Notes: generated from the letters alone by a model not told the origin. A stretch of 64,000 bases of DNA from UBA9659 sp965208605 (GCA_965208605.1 OZ242345.1:372001-436000); one strand, 5' to 3'; counted from the stretch's first letter, positions 26,627 to 36,072 are shown. Made by a program: numbers and translations.

Positions 26627-27292
26627 CTAGGTGTTGCTCTTTTTATCGTCCTCTTGTTCCTTATACCTACGCCCGATGAGGAATAAAGCTTGTTCAATCT
26701 GTTTGATAGGTGACTTTCCTCTTAGTACAGGTATTGTATTTAGTGACTTCACCAAACCCTTATGATTATCACGAATCTCATGAACCGACCTGGCGTACTC
26801 TATGTACTGCCTAATAGCGGTTCTTGTTGGTACGCTAGTTTTAGGTTCTTTAGAAAAGGCTTTTTTGACCAGTGAATCCCATATAGGGAATACCGTTGGA
26901 TAACTAAAATGAAGAAGCTTAGAAGTTCCTACAAGAGAATGATCAATGAAATCTTTTAATGCATTTAGTTGCTTTATGATGCTTTCGTCATCTTGATCAA
27001 AATACTTGTCTTTGTGTTTGTGTATTTCACACAGAGATGATAGTGCGCACTCTTCCTGATCTGTATAAAATGTAAGAGCCCTAGGCATCCAGCTATAGAC
27101 TAATGAAGCACCACCGATAAGCCATTTTTTCTTATCTTGCTGTTTCATCAAGCATTCAAAAAGTTCCAGCAAGGTGCCGTATGAATAATCATAGCTGCTT
27201 GGTTTTTGACTTTTTAAATATTTAATATTGATAGGCTTGCTTAAAATATTTTTGATATTTTTTGCAGAATACTCAACTGTCTTTACGTCCAT
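26627..27292 (-). CDS. Unknown protein, paralogue 1 of a tandem triplet
   Basis: 221 residues, soluble, AT-rich gene unlike its neighbours. Conserved blocks shared by the three paralogues: KWLIGGASLVYSWMPRAL, GTSKLLHFSYPTVFPIWDS followed by VKKAF, and ALFLIGRRYKEQEDD. The 'SKxLHF-P-x-PIWDS-x-V' pattern faintly resembles helix-hairpin-helix OGG-like proteins in which a TKxLxF...PILDxxV motif occurs; this is a guess. Residues 1-165 are nearly identical to paralogue 2, while 170-210 differ strongly. Function unknown; island-type context with a restriction-modification pair 5 kb away makes a defence-related role possible but unproven. Confidence 0.7.
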   Translation of the reverse strand: MDVKTVEYSAKNIKNILSKPINIKYLKSQKPSSYDYSYGTLLELFECLMKQQDKKKWLIGGASLVYSWMPRALTFYTDQEECALSSLCEIHKHKDKYFDQDDESIIKQLNALKDFIDHSLVGTSKLLHFSYPTVFPIWDSLVKKAFSKEPKTSVPTRTAIRQYIEYARSVHEIRDNHKGLVKSLNTIPVLRGKSPIKQIEQALFLIGRRYKEQEDDKKSNT

Positions 27293-27636
27293 ATTGTTAC
27301 CCCTATTTTGAGTGTTAAAAGAAAAAGATGACCGCCTATACGACAGCGCGACGATACTGGAGCCAGCATAACATGGATGATTGTTGTGTGCGGCGTTTGT
27401 AGAGGTTCATAACCCATGGCACTCCAGATGGCGGGGTAAGTCGCTCCGCGCCGTCATTTCCGCCGAAGGCGGAAATCCAGAGTGGCGGCGCAAGCCGCCT
27501 GAAAGGAGCGGGGACAACCTGGCCGTCAGGACCAAAGAAGGCGGGAATGATGAAGGGAGATGTACGGCGGGACAGGGTGAGGGTAGTGAGCCACTGCCAC
27601 CAATGCTAGGCGACAGCGGCTGGGTTTCTAATCAGA
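27293..27636. repeat. Gap with duplicated upstream region and REP modules
   Basis: The 343-base gap has no credible gene. The first 160 bases are the upstream part of the 0.9-kb direct repeat. Then comes a REP palindrome (tttccgccgaaggcggaaat at about 27455-27475), gcggcgcaagccgcctgaaa, and cgtcaggaccaaagaaggcg. A 102-codon open frame across it is repeat-derived and has no gene-like features. Confidence 0.8.
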
Positions 27637-28323
27637 CTAGTTGTTGTTCTTTTTATCGTCCTCTTGTTCCTTATACCTACGCCCGATGAGGAATAAAGCG
27701 TATTCAACTTTTCTAACGCATGTTTTACCTTTTAACAATTCTATGTGATCTAATGATTTCACTAGCTGCTTGTCATTTTTACAAATCTCATGAACCGACC
27801 TGGCATACTCTATGTAATCTCTAATATCGCTATTATTAGTTTTTGTAGTAGTTTTTGTTGGTTTGCGAGTTTTAGGTTCTTTAGAAAAGGCTTTTTTGAC
27901 CACTGAATCCCATATAGGAAAAACAGTTGGATAACTAAAATGAAGAAGCTTAGAAGTTCCTACAAGAGAATGATCAATGAAATCTTTTAATGCATTTAGT
28001 TGCTTTATGATGCTTTCGTCATCTTGATCAAAATACTTGTCTTTGTGTTTGTGTATTTCACACAGAGATGATAGTGCGCACTCTTCCTGATCTGTATAAA
28101 ATGTAAGAGCCCTAGGCATCCAGCTATAGACTAATGAAGCACCACCGATAAGCCATTTTTTCTTATCTTGCTGTTTCATCAAGCATTCAAAAAGTTCCAG
28201 CAAGGTGCCGTATGAATAATCATAGCTGCTTGGTTTTTGACTTTTTAAATATTTAATATTGATAGGCTTGCTTAAAATATTTTTGATATTTTTTGCAGAA
28301 TACTCAACTGTCTTTACGTCCAT
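27637..28323 (-). CDS. Unknown protein, paralogue 2 of a tandem triplet
   Basis: 228 residues starting at the ATG at 28323, the exact equivalent of the paralogue 1 start (MDVKTVEYSAKN); a longer open frame reaches 28422 but is non-homologous upstream sequence. The first 165 residues match paralogue 1 almost perfectly, then a different segment (RKPTKTTTKTNNSDIRDY, later KNDKQLVKSLDHIELLKG) before the shared ALFLIGRRYKEQEDDKK end. The mosaic pattern indicates a recent duplication with divergence, or replacement, of one module. Confidence 0.7.
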   Translation of the reverse strand: MDVKTVEYSAKNIKNILSKPINIKYLKSQKPSSYDYSYGTLLELFECLMKQQDKKKWLIGGASLVYSWMPRALTFYTDQEECALSSLCEIHKHKDKYFDQDDESIIKQLNALKDFIDHSLVGTSKLLHFSYPTVFPIWDSVVKKAFSKEPKTRKPTKTTTKTNNSDIRDYIEYARSVHEICKNDKQLVKSLDHIELLKGKTCVRKVEYALFLIGRRYKEQEDDKKNNN

Positions 28324-28582
28324 ATTGTTACCCCTATTTTGAGTGTTAAAAGAAAAAGATGACCGCCTATACGACAGCGCGACGATGCTGGAGCCAGCAT
28401 AACACGGATGGTTGTTGTGCACGGTGCTTGTAGAGGTTCATAACATAAGGCACTCCAGATGGCGGGGCAAGCCGCTCCGCGCCGTCAGGATCAAAGAGGG
28501 CGGGAATCCAGAGGAACGAAGCCGCTACCCTGAAATTATCACTACACACCAACAGGGCTAGGTGGCTGGGTTTCTAATCGGA

Positions 28583-29332
28583 TTAGTTGGTTTTATTGTC
28601 ATCCTCATCTTCATCTTCATCTTCATCCATACCGCCAATGAGGAATAAAATTTTTTCAATCTCTCTGATGCACATCTTTTTCTTTTTACGAATATTGTGA
28701 ACCGCCTCGGTGTATGCAACATAATATTTAATATCTGTATTTTTCGTGCTGGACGTGAAAATAGTCTCAATAGCCTTAGAAGATTCACCTTCATGCAGGG
28801 CTTTTGCAACCCTGGAGTCCCAAATAGGAAAGGTTTTTCGATAGCTAAAATGCAGAAACTTAGAAGTACCTCTAATAGAATTATTGATGCAATCCCTTAA
28901 CAAGGCTATTTCACATACTGGAGCTATTTCGCTTACGATTTGACTGCAATGTTCATCTAAAAGCTTTTGTTCCAATTCTTTTGAACGTTTTTTTATATTC
29001 TTCATGCTACGTATTGCCTCACATTTATGCTCTGCACGTAATCTAAGAATTGTAGGCATCCAACTATAGACTAATGAAGCGCCATGGATGAGCCATTTTT
29101 CATTACAAGGATCCTGCTTTTTTAGATATTCAAAATGTTCAATTATAGGCTTGTATGACAATTTATAAGAAGCACCATATTTTTCATCTAGATCTGCTAT
29201 GCAACTTGCATCCACATCTTTTAGAAGATTCATAATTTTATTTTCTAAAAAAGATACAACCTTCTCCTCATTACCGCTCCTTAAAAGCTCTTTGATTTCT
29301 TTTATTGTGTATTTTGGTGCCTGCGCTACCAT
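28583..29332 (-). CDS. Unknown protein, divergent paralogue 3 of the triplet
   Basis: 249 residues. Shares with paralogues 1 and 2 the blocks KWLIHGASLVYSWMPTIL, RGTSKFLHFSYRKTFPIWDS with RVAKAL, and EKILFLIGG, but is otherwise divergent, so it is an older member. N-terminal lysine/glutamate-rich helices. The C-terminus has a run of Asp-Glu pairs from a 6-bp DNA repeat (about 28597-28626). AT-rich like its neighbours. No known domain recognised; all three genes run in the same direction with their own upstream regions. Confidence 0.68.
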   Translation of the reverse strand: MVAQAPKYTIKEIKELLRSGNEEKVVSFLENKIMNLLKDVDASCIADLDEKYGASYKLSYKPIIEHFEYLKKQDPCNEKWLIHGASLVYSWMPTILRLRAEHKCEAIRSMKNIKKRSKELEQKLLDEHCSQIVSEIAPVCEIALLRDCINNSIRGTSKFLHFSYRKTFPIWDSRVAKALHEGESSKAIETIFTSSTKNTDIKYYVAYTEAVHNIRKKKKMCIREIEKILFLIGGMDEDEDEDEDDNKTN

Positions 29333-29715
29333 AATCTATTCTCCCTGTAGTTGTATTACGTATCTCTGAGTATAAACAAAAAAGACAGCTACTTATACGA
29401 TGGCGCGATGATACCGAGAAATAAAGGCAATACCGCTCGTTCCTCTGGATTCCCGAGCAAGCTCGAGAATGACGGCGCGGGGCGCCGTAAGCCGCTGGTT
29501 CAATGACCGGATTCCCGCCTGCGGCGAGAATGACAGCAAAAAAATACGCACATCAGGAGCAAAGAAGGGGGTAATCCAGTCCGTCAATGATACTATTCAA
29601 GTTTGTCATTGAATCTGTGAACACAAACATTCTAAACATCTATTCTCAATAAAGTTTCTAAACATATCTAATAAACATATATTCTAAACAAAGTTTCTAA
29701 ACAAGGCTTCCAAAC
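29333..29715. repeat. Gap with REP modules, a 49-bp module and an AT-rich tandem repeat
   Basis: No gene is visible in these 383 bases. About 29435-29580 holds REP pieces, including the palindrome ttcccgagcaagctcgagaa (29450-29469) and attcccgcctgcggcgagaa. Positions 29583-29631 are a module found again at 37694-37742 (45 of 49 bases equal), with TCAATGA and TCATTGA able to form a hairpin. From about 29630 to 29712 units like attctaaacaaagtttctaaac repeat up to the next gene start. Confidence 0.85.
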
Positions 29716-30483
29716 ATGGCTTCTGAAAAAGCACCGCCCACTGAGGTTACCGCCTGCATGATTATCATTGGCAATGAAATCCTCTCAGGCCGCACCCAGG
29801 ACACCAATCTTGCCTATCTGGCAAAAGCACTCAATGAACTGGGAGTCAGGATGCTGGAGGCGCGGGTGATTCCCGACCATGAGCAGACGATTGTTGACAC
29901 GGTGAATGCATGTCGCCGCAAGTTTGATTATGTATTTACCACGGGCGGCATTGGACCTACCCACGATGACATCACCGCAGATTCCATGGCCCTGGCATTT
30001 GATGTCGCCTTAGTGATGAATCCCGAGATAGAAGCGATGATCCGGAGTCGGGAAGCCCCCCCCGAGGTGATGGAATCCCGGCTACGCATGGCGCGTGTCC
30101 CTGAGGGGGCTAGATTGATAGAAAATCCGACTGGCGGTCCGCCGGGATTTCAGATAGAGAATGTCTTTGTCATGGCCGGGGTGCCATTGATAATGCAAGA
30201 AATGATCTCTGGCTTCACCCGAGAGCGGATCAAAGGCGGTGCCCCACTAAGCTCCCGCTCAGTGACCGCCTATCTCAGCGAGGGGGAGGTTGCCAAGTCT
30301 CTGGGAGAAATTCAGGGTAGATATCCCGCACTTGACCTCGGCAGCTATCCCTTCTATCGCAAGGATGGTTATGGCACCAACCTGGTGATGCGGGGCACTG
30401 ACGAAGCCTTGCTAGACAAGATGCTGAAAGAAGTGCACGCCATGATCCGTGCCCTGGGTGCGGAACCCCGGGAAACAGACTAG
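29716..30483 (+). CDS. CinA N-terminal (molybdopterin-binding) domain protein
   Basis: 255 residues of the COG1058 MoaB/Mog fold: IIGNEILSGRTQDTN, FTTGGIGPTHDDITAD and ENPTGGPPGF match the CinA N-terminal domain (CDP-ribose/ADP-ribose pyrophosphatase activity is known for some full-length CinA). The C-terminal deamidase domain of full CinA is absent, which is normal for this short family. No Shine-Dalgarno is apparent; the leader is a tandem repeat. Transcribed alone. Confidence 0.88.
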   Translation: MASEKAPPTEVTACMIIIGNEILSGRTQDTNLAYLAKALNELGVRMLEARVIPDHEQTIVDTVNACRRKFDYVFTTGGIGPTHDDITADSMALAFDVALVMNPEIEAMIRSREAPPEVMESRLRMARVPEGARLIENPTGGPPGFQIENVFVMAGVPLIMQEMISGFTRERIKGGAPLSSRSVTAYLSEGEVAKSLGEIQGRYPALDLGSYPFYRKDGYGTNLVMRGTDEALLDKMLKEVHAMIRALGAEPRETD

Positions 30484-30486
30484 CCC

Positions 30487-30600
30487 TTCTTGTGTATAAA
30501 GAGTTGTGCATAAGACTTGTGCATAAGAATTGTTCATCAAAGAAGGGCGAGAGGTGTCTTTGAGGGGTGTGTCTTTGAGGGGTGCGTCTATGATGTGCCG
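30487..30600. repeat. Two tandem repeats after the CinA-domain gene
   Basis: About 30493-30535 has copies of ttgtgcataaga (tataaag variants); about 30548-30592 has three 15-base units of gtgtctttgaggggt. They lie between convergent genes. Confidence 0.8.
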
Positions 30601-30604
30601 GGCT

Positions 30605-31939
30605 TTAAGGTATTGTTGCACCAATCCCATCAATCCCATCAACTCCATCAAGCTCATCAATCAACAGGTCCGAAGCCGGGCGAGTCTCCTGTAACTTGAC
30701 GGCAACGGCTTCCGCCTGCTGCATGACTCGCAACATATTCTCGCCCGCTATGCTGGCAATCTCGGTATCGCGGTAACCGCGTTTCAACAGTTCTACAAAG
30801 AGGGCGGGATAGCGGGACACATCTTCCAGCCCAATAGGCCCAGGCGGCATGCCGTCAAAGTCCGAACCTATGCCTATATGGGATACACCAATCACATCGC
30901 GTAGGTAATCAATATGGTCAGCCACCTGCGCCAGGGTCGCCAGAGGCGCGGGGTGTTCATTTGCCCAAGCTTTCATGCCGGCCTCTATTGCTACCTCGTC
31001 GTCGGTCTCCGCCGCAAGTTGCTCCCGCACCATGTTTGCTTGCTCACGATGGCGCCTGCGTTCCTCCGAGACATAGGCAGGGAAGAAGGTGACCATCACG
31101 AGGCCGTCATTATCCGGTATTCGAGTAAGCACATGGTCAGGCACATTGCGTCGGTGCGGAGTAATGGCAAAGGCATTGGAATGGGAGAAGATTACCGGTG
31201 CCAGGCTTGTATCCAGTGCAGCATGCATGGCCTCAGGCGATACATGCGACAGGTCAACCAACATGCCCAGGCGATTCATTTCCCGGACCACTTCTTTTCC
31301 AAATTTACTGAGCCCGCCCACCCTTGCTTCGTCGGTCGCCGAATCAGCCCAACGTAAACCCTTGCCATGGGTCAGAGTCATGTATCGTGCGCCCGCCCGA
31401 TATAAGAGCCGTAACACGGCAAGGGAGTTCTCAATGGCATGTCCACCTTCTATACCGATGAGGGAGGCAAGTTTGCCTGCTGCATGCACGCGTCGAATAT
31501 CAGCTGCATTGTAGGCAAGGGCGAGGGCATGGGGATGCTGGGCAACTAGCCGATGTACCAGATCAATCTGCGCCAGAACCTGCGCGGTGGCACCGGCCCT
31601 ACCCCCCGGCTGAGACACGGGGATATACACAGACCAAAATTGCCCGCCCAGCATGCCTGCCTTTATCCGTGCCAGATCGGTGTGCGTGGGCGGGTTAACT
31701 TGACTCAGATCATGTGCCAGATTCATGGCATCAAGGTGGTTGTCCACTCGGACCTTGTATTGCCAAGGTAGATCATTGTGCCCGTCAATGAGTGGTGTGC
31801 GGGTGAGTAACGCCTTGACCCGCTGATATAGTTGCGCTTCTTCTTGCTGAGGCGCGCGCGGGGTGCTTGCCGCCATGGATGCGCTGATGGACAGCAGCAG
31901 CGACAAACTCAGTAGTCTGCTTAGTATATTAATGGTCAA
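30605..31939 (-). CDS. M19 (renal-type) membrane dipeptidase
   Basis: 444 residues from a TTG start at 31939; AAGGA lies six bases upstream and the result begins with a standard signal peptide (MTINILSRLLSLSLLLS, cleavage near SMAAS). Longer in-frame starts lack both. Peptidase M19 motifs are clear: DGHNDLPW (metal ligands), GIEGGHAIENSL, LVDLSHVSPEAM, VIFSHSNA and HIGIGSDFDGMPPGP. The enzyme hydrolyses dipeptides, including D-amino-acid-containing ones, in the periplasm via two zinc ions. The C-terminus ends with DELDGVDGIDGIG, produced by a 9-base repeat (about 30620-30662), which is atypical for the family. Confidence 0.9.
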   Translation of the reverse strand: MTINILSRLLSLSLLLSISASMAASTPRAPQQEEAQLYQRVKALLTRTPLIDGHNDLPWQYKVRVDNHLDAMNLAHDLSQVNPPTHTDLARIKAGMLGGQFWSVYIPVSQPGGRAGATAQVLAQIDLVHRLVAQHPHALALAYNAADIRRVHAAGKLASLIGIEGGHAIENSLAVLRLLYRAGARYMTLTHGKGLRWADSATDEARVGGLSKFGKEVVREMNRLGMLVDLSHVSPEAMHAALDTSLAPVIFSHSNAFAITPHRRNVPDHVLTRIPDNDGLVMVTFFPAYVSEERRRHREQANMVREQLAAETDDEVAIEAGMKAWANEHPAPLATLAQVADHIDYLRDVIGVSHIGIGSDFDGMPPGPIGLEDVSRYPALFVELLKRGYRDTEIASIAGENMLRVMQQAEAVAVKLQETRPASDLLIDELDGVDGIDGIGATIP

Positions 31940-32241
31940 TGTTGTTTCCTTAGTGCCGACTAGCCCTACAAAATATATGATACTGATGCTAGCACATCTG
32001 TCATAGATAGCAGTGATGCCTCTATGCTGAGATGCGAATCTTGGACGGGTGCCCATAATAACGATGAACAGAGATAATAATGAGACAAAGCGTATTGAAG
32101 TAGAAGACGAAAATCAGGTAATCTAGCGCACACAAAATGCACTGACGCTAAGGAGAAGCGGTAGATTGAATGAAGCCCTCTGTGGCGCCCTGAGCAGTAC
32201 TTTGAGCGACACTTTATTGATCGACAAAGAGTAGATAAAAC
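31940..32241. other. Gap between dipeptidase and restriction-modification genes
   Basis: These 302 bases separate two divergent genes and must hold both promoters. I see no REP module, tandem repeat, RNA gene or convincing hairpin. AT content rises towards the methylase gene, consistent with the start of a transferred segment. Only a weak Shine-Dalgarno (AAGAG) precedes the methylase ATG. Confidence 0.6.
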
Positions 32242-33663
32242 ATGAACAAATCCGAACTCAGTCAAATGATAGATTCTGAATTTATTGGCGTATTAAAAGA
32301 CGATGCGCGAGCTTTTCGTGCATTCATTTCACGAGAAAACGATAATAAAATAGCCTATGTGTTACAAAAAATGGGGCGGTTAAAAAACGGGAATAGCAAA
32401 ACCCCATTGCAAGATTTGTTGAACAGCCAGAATGAAAATATTCGCCAGCTTGCAATCAAAAATCTAGCAAAGCTAGGGGATATATCCTTACTGGTTGTTT
32501 TTATGAAATATGCCAAAGAGGATGAAAGCACCCAAGTCCGTAGAGAATCAGTGTCAGCTGTCGGGAGATTGCGACATCGTGATGCTATCCCTCATCTTGT
32601 AAAAATGCTTAGTGACAAGGATCCGAAAGTTGTTATCCAGGCAATACGCGGTTTGTTAGTTTTTTCTAATGAAAAAATTGTTCAAGGAAAATTAAAAAAA
32701 CTTATCAATCATCCCAATGAATTAGTTCAGCGAACGATTGAAAGAGAGGCAAACAAGTCAAAACCGAAAACATCGGCACAAAAAAATCATACTTCTTTTC
32801 CAGTATATATGCGTGATGTTGTTGTGCATGGCGATGTTGTAGATACCCTGGCAGCTGTTCCCGATGAATCGATCCATCTTACTTTTACTTCACCACCTTA
32901 TTACAATGCCCGCGACTATTCTATTTATCAAAGTTATGCAGACTATTTAGAATTTTTAGAAAAAGTCTTTTCTGAAGTGCATCGCATAACAAAAGAAGGT
33001 CGTTTTTTTGTCCTTAACACGTCGCCGATTATCATTCCTCGCGTCAGTCGCTCGCATGCTAGTATGCGTTATCCGATCCCATACGATATACATCCATTAC
33101 TAATTAAGATGGGATGGGAGTTTATTGATGATATTGTTTGGGTGAAACCAGAAGCTAGTGTTAAAAATCGAAACGCTGGATTTTTACAGCATCGAAAGCC
33201 TCTTGCCTATAAGCCCAACGCGATCACAGAAATGCTAATGGTTTATCGAAAGAAAACAGATAAGCTTCTTGATTGGAACATGCATCAATATGGCGCGGCT
33301 GTGGTGAAGAAAAGCAAAATCCAAGATGGCTACGAAACGGCGAATGTATGGAAAATTGATCCGACTTTCGACAAGGTGCATAGTGCAGTTTTTCCGTTGG
33401 AATTGTGTCATCGAGTCATCCGTTATTATTCTTTTATCGGCGATTTGGTGTTTGACCCTTTTGGTGGCAGTGGCACCTTAGGTAAGGCGGCTATGGACCT
33501 TGAAAGGCATTTTTTCCTTACCGAAAAGGAGAAAAAATATGTACACCGGATGAAAGAATCTTTTCTTACAGCCGATTCTCTTTTTTCAGAGAGAAAAAAC
33601 CATCCCTCTTTTGTCACTAAAACTAAATTCACATCCCATGTGGCGAAGACGAAATCAAAATGA
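32242..33663 (+). CDS. DNA methyltransferase (N4-cytosine/N6-adenine type) with HEAT repeats
   Basis: 473 residues. Residues 1-185 are helical HEAT-like repeats (RQLAIKNLAKLGDISLL, RRESVSAVGRLRHRDAIPHL, KVVIQAIRGLLV). The catalytic part starts near residue 195: motif IV TSPPYYN, and near the C-terminus motif I DPFGGSGTLGKAA, the beta-type order common to many N4-cytosine methylases. TSPPY favours N4-cytosine. It modifies host DNA to protect from the nuclease encoded next; the genes overlap by four bases. AT-rich compared with neighbours, indicating acquisition. The HEAT extension is unusual for a type II methylase. Confidence 0.88.
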   Translation: MNKSELSQMIDSEFIGVLKDDARAFRAFISRENDNKIAYVLQKMGRLKNGNSKTPLQDLLNSQNENIRQLAIKNLAKLGDISLLVVFMKYAKEDESTQVRRESVSAVGRLRHRDAIPHLVKMLSDKDPKVVIQAIRGLLVFSNEKIVQGKLKKLINHPNELVQRTIEREANKSKPKTSAQKNHTSFPVYMRDVVVHGDVVDTLAAVPDESIHLTFTSPPYYNARDYSIYQSYADYLEFLEKVFSEVHRITKEGRFFVLNTSPIIIPRVSRSHASMRYPIPYDIHPLLIKMGWEFIDDIVWVKPEASVKNRNAGFLQHRKPLAYKPNAITEMLMVYRKKTDKLLDWNMHQYGAAVVKKSKIQDGYETANVWKIDPTFDKVHSAVFPLELCHRVIRYYSFIGDLVFDPFGGSGTLGKAAMDLERHFFLTEKEKKYVHRMKESFLTADSLFSERKNHPSFVTKTKFTSHVAKTKSK

Positions 33664-34574
33664 CTTTGACGCAACAAGTAGTAGAAGAAATTATCCGCAA
33701 ACTTCTGCATGGGGAGGACTACCGTATTGAAGTTATTGCGTTAATAGACGCCGAGTTTTTACAATTCTCTGTTGATTTTTTCAAGCAAGTGGTAACTGCA
33801 AAATCACAAGATGTAGATATCAATGCTGACTGGTATAAGCAAAGCTTCTTAAGTCCCGACCTAAACAAAAAAGATATTGCAATACATTCTGGATTGAATG
33901 AGAAAACAATACACAATATGCATAACTCATCCACCAAGGAAATTGTCATTGAAGCATCAAATAAACATTACGATGAGCTTCATAGCGCGATTGAAACTCT
34001 TGTGAATACTGAAGCCGATATGGAGATAAGTCTTTCTATTAGTTTTATGGGGGTTAGCGTTGATTTGAATTTGAGTGAAAGTTTAATCGTTATCAACACC
34101 CTAGCGGTGAAACGTGCTGCGTTGCGGGGTGGATTGTGGAGCACAGCAGGGAAAAGGGTAGAAAAACCTTTAATGAAAACTCTATGCATGTTGTATGGAG
34201 TGCCTAGTGAAAATTATTCGTCCACAGCAAAAGAAGAAATCCCAACAGATGGTCTGTCCCGCGAAATTGATTTTTATTTGCGTAATGATGCACAGGAATA
34301 TAAGTGTGAAGTTAAACTTATGGGGAGCGGTAACCCGGAAGCTGCTGATGCGGTTATAGCACGAGGTAGCAAGGTGTTTATCGCCGACCAACTTTCCCAT
34401 AATAACAAGAAGCAGTTGGATTCCTTGAGTGTAGAGTGGGTGCAGCTAAGAGGTAATAACGGCTTCAAACGATTTGAAACTGTGCTTACCAATTTAGATA
34501 TACCTTATTCTGGTTCACCTACAGATATAGACGAAAATTTGGAGCGCATATTTGACCGCATGGCTTCACCCTGA
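33660..34574 (+). CDS. Putative type II restriction endonuclease (possibly CfrBI-like)
   Basis: 304 residues, translationally coupled to the methylase (ATGA overlap). The likely nuclease core is REIDFYL then EYKCEVKLMGSGNPEAADA, matching PD-(D/E)xK with Asp and ExK; an HTH-like segment (DIAIHSGLNEKTIHNMH) lies near residue 85. Position after an N4-type methylase and the motif pattern bring to mind the CfrBI family (which recognises CCWWGG), but that link is from memory and weak. Assignment as endonuclease rests mainly on context and the core motif. Confidence 0.72.
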   Translation: MTLTQQVVEEIIRKLLHGEDYRIEVIALIDAEFLQFSVDFFKQVVTAKSQDVDINADWYKQSFLSPDLNKKDIAIHSGLNEKTIHNMHNSSTKEIVIEASNKHYDELHSAIETLVNTEADMEISLSISFMGVSVDLNLSESLIVINTLAVKRAALRGGLWSTAGKRVEKPLMKTLCMLYGVPSENYSSTAKEEIPTDGLSREIDFYLRNDAQEYKCEVKLMGSGNPEAADAVIARGSKVFIADQLSHNNKKQLDSLSVEWVQLRGNNGFKRFETVLTNLDIPYSGSPTDIDENLERIFDRMASP

Positions 34575-34695
34575 GTGACGCTCACTTCTCGCGGACCCGT
34601 CTAGTGATGTCCTGGAGCGGATACCCGGAAAATACCCAATACCAAAAACCAATTAAAACCCTCAAAGACTAAGGTCTGTTGATACTCAATCAAAC

Positions 34696-36072
34696 TCAAC
34701 CAAACTCCGAGGCAATCCCTGAGATAGAAGTCTTGGCGTCTCCGAATAACATTCGCGTATTTTCACCAAAGAAGAGGGGGTTATCCACCCCGGAGAAACC
34801 CGAGGCCATGGAGCGTTTCAAGACGAACACCGTCCTTGCCTGGTCAACATTGATGATCGGCATACCGTAGATGGGGCTGTCTTCATCATCACGGGCACTG
34901 GGATTCACCACATCATTGGCGCCGATCACTATGGCAACATCCACCTGCCCAATTCGGGGATTGATGTCGTCCATTTCCACCAGTTGTTCGTAGGGAACAT
35001 CAGCCTCTGCCAGCAGCACATTCATATGCCCGGGCATCCGCCCCGCTACCGGATGAATGGCGTAACTCACCTCGGTGCCTCTGGCTTCCAGCACTACTCC
35101 TAGTTCCTTGACGACATGCTGTGCCTGGGCAACCGCCATGCCGTATCCCGGTACAAAGCAAACATTGCCCGCCGCTTCCAAGATGTAATAGGCATCCTGG
35201 ACGGATATCGGATTAACTTCGCCCTCAATTGCCTTGCCCTGTTTAACCGCACCGAAACCACTAAAGAGTACATTGACCAGTGAGCGATTCATGGCTTTGC
35301 ACATGATATTGGTGAGGATGATGCCCGAGGCACCCACCAGAGCACCGGCAACGATTAAGATGTTGTTGTTGATGGCAAAACCAGCGGCACAGGCAGCGAT
35401 GCCGGAGTAGCTATTCAGCAGAGAAATGACCACCGGCATATCTGCACCCCCTATGGGGATGACTGCCATGATGCCCAGCAATAGTGCGAGCCCTAAGAGA
35501 AGATATAACCACTGGGAGTCCGGCGCGGGCGCCATCACAAAGAGTAGCCCCAGGGTCAAAATACCCATCAGTAGCAGACTATTGACGAGGCGTTGCCCGG
35601 TGAAGACGAAGGCACTGCTACCCATAATCCCGCTCAACTTGCCATAAGCCACGAGACTGCCGGTAAAGGTCAGGCCCCCGATCAGCACCGCCAGCATGAT
35701 GGTGAAGGCAGTAAAACTACTGACCGCACCAACATATAGGGTCGCCCAGCCGACCAGCAGGCTAGCGGCACCACCAGAACCGTTGAAGAGGGCGACCATC
35801 TCGGGCATGGCGGTCATGGAAATCAGCCGAGCCGCCAGGGCGCCGATAACGGTGCCTAGCAGGATGCCACTCAGAATGTACTCGTAACTGAGAATGCCCT
35901 CGGCGGCAAGACCCGCACAGACAGCAATCAACATACCGAGAGAAGATAAAAAATTGCCGCGCCGAGCGGTTGCCGGGGAGCCGAGCATTTTTAAGCCAAA
36001 TATAAAAAGGGCTGCCGACAAGACGTAAGCAAGATTGGCAAGCAATGCGATGTCCATCAATGCGCTGTCCAT
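34696..36072 (-). CDS. pntB: Proton-translocating NAD(P) transhydrogenase, beta subunit
   Basis: 458 residues: about nine membrane helices (domain II) followed by the NADP(H)-binding domain III with VPGYGMAVAQAQHVVKEL, HPVAGRMPGHMNVLLAEA, VIGANDVVNP and KRSMASGFSGVDNPLF, all hallmark PntB sequences. With the alpha parts encoded upstream it couples hydride transfer between NADH and NADP to proton movement across the inner membrane. Its ATG overlaps the stop of the small subunit gene (TAATG). Confidence 0.96.
   Translation of the reverse strand: MDSALMDIALLANLAYVLSAALFIFGLKMLGSPATARRGNFLSSLGMLIAVCAGLAAEGILSYEYILSGILLGTVIGALAARLISMTAMPEMVALFNGSGGAASLLVGWATLYVGAVSSFTAFTIMLAVLIGGLTFTGSLVAYGKLSGIMGSSAFVFTGQRLVNSLLLMGILTLGLLFVMAPAPDSQWLYLLLGLALLLGIMAVIPIGGADMPVVISLLNSYSGIAACAAGFAINNNILIVAGALVGASGIILTNIMCKAMNRSLVNVLFSGFGAVKQGKAIEGEVNPISVQDAYYILEAAGNVCFVPGYGMAVAQAQHVVKELGVVLEARGTEVSYAIHPVAGRMPGHMNVLLAEADVPYEQLVEMDDINPRIGQVDVAIVIGANDVVNPSARDDEDSPIYGMPIINVDQARTVFVLKRSMASGFSGVDNPLFFGENTRMLFGDAKTSISGIASEFG

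Larger units (their letters stand above)
26578..28487. repeat. Tandem direct repeat of about 0.9 kb (26578-27456 and 27592-28487)
   Basis: The two copies each start at ccactgcc-caatgctaggcgacag and run through a whole gene plus its upstream region to gcgccgtca in a REP module. They are nearly identical except for a patch inside the 3' half of the genes (about 26690-26850 versus 27710-27880). A spacer with REP pieces separates them. The duplication boundaries coincide with repeat modules, pointing to recombination between REP copies. Confidence 0.9.

Noticed and set aside
27381..27689. Open frame across the gap between paralogues 1 and 2
   Set aside because: Its translation is REP and repeat sequence, similar to frames over other REP clusters (for example 41073-41492), and it overlaps the 3' end of paralogue 2.
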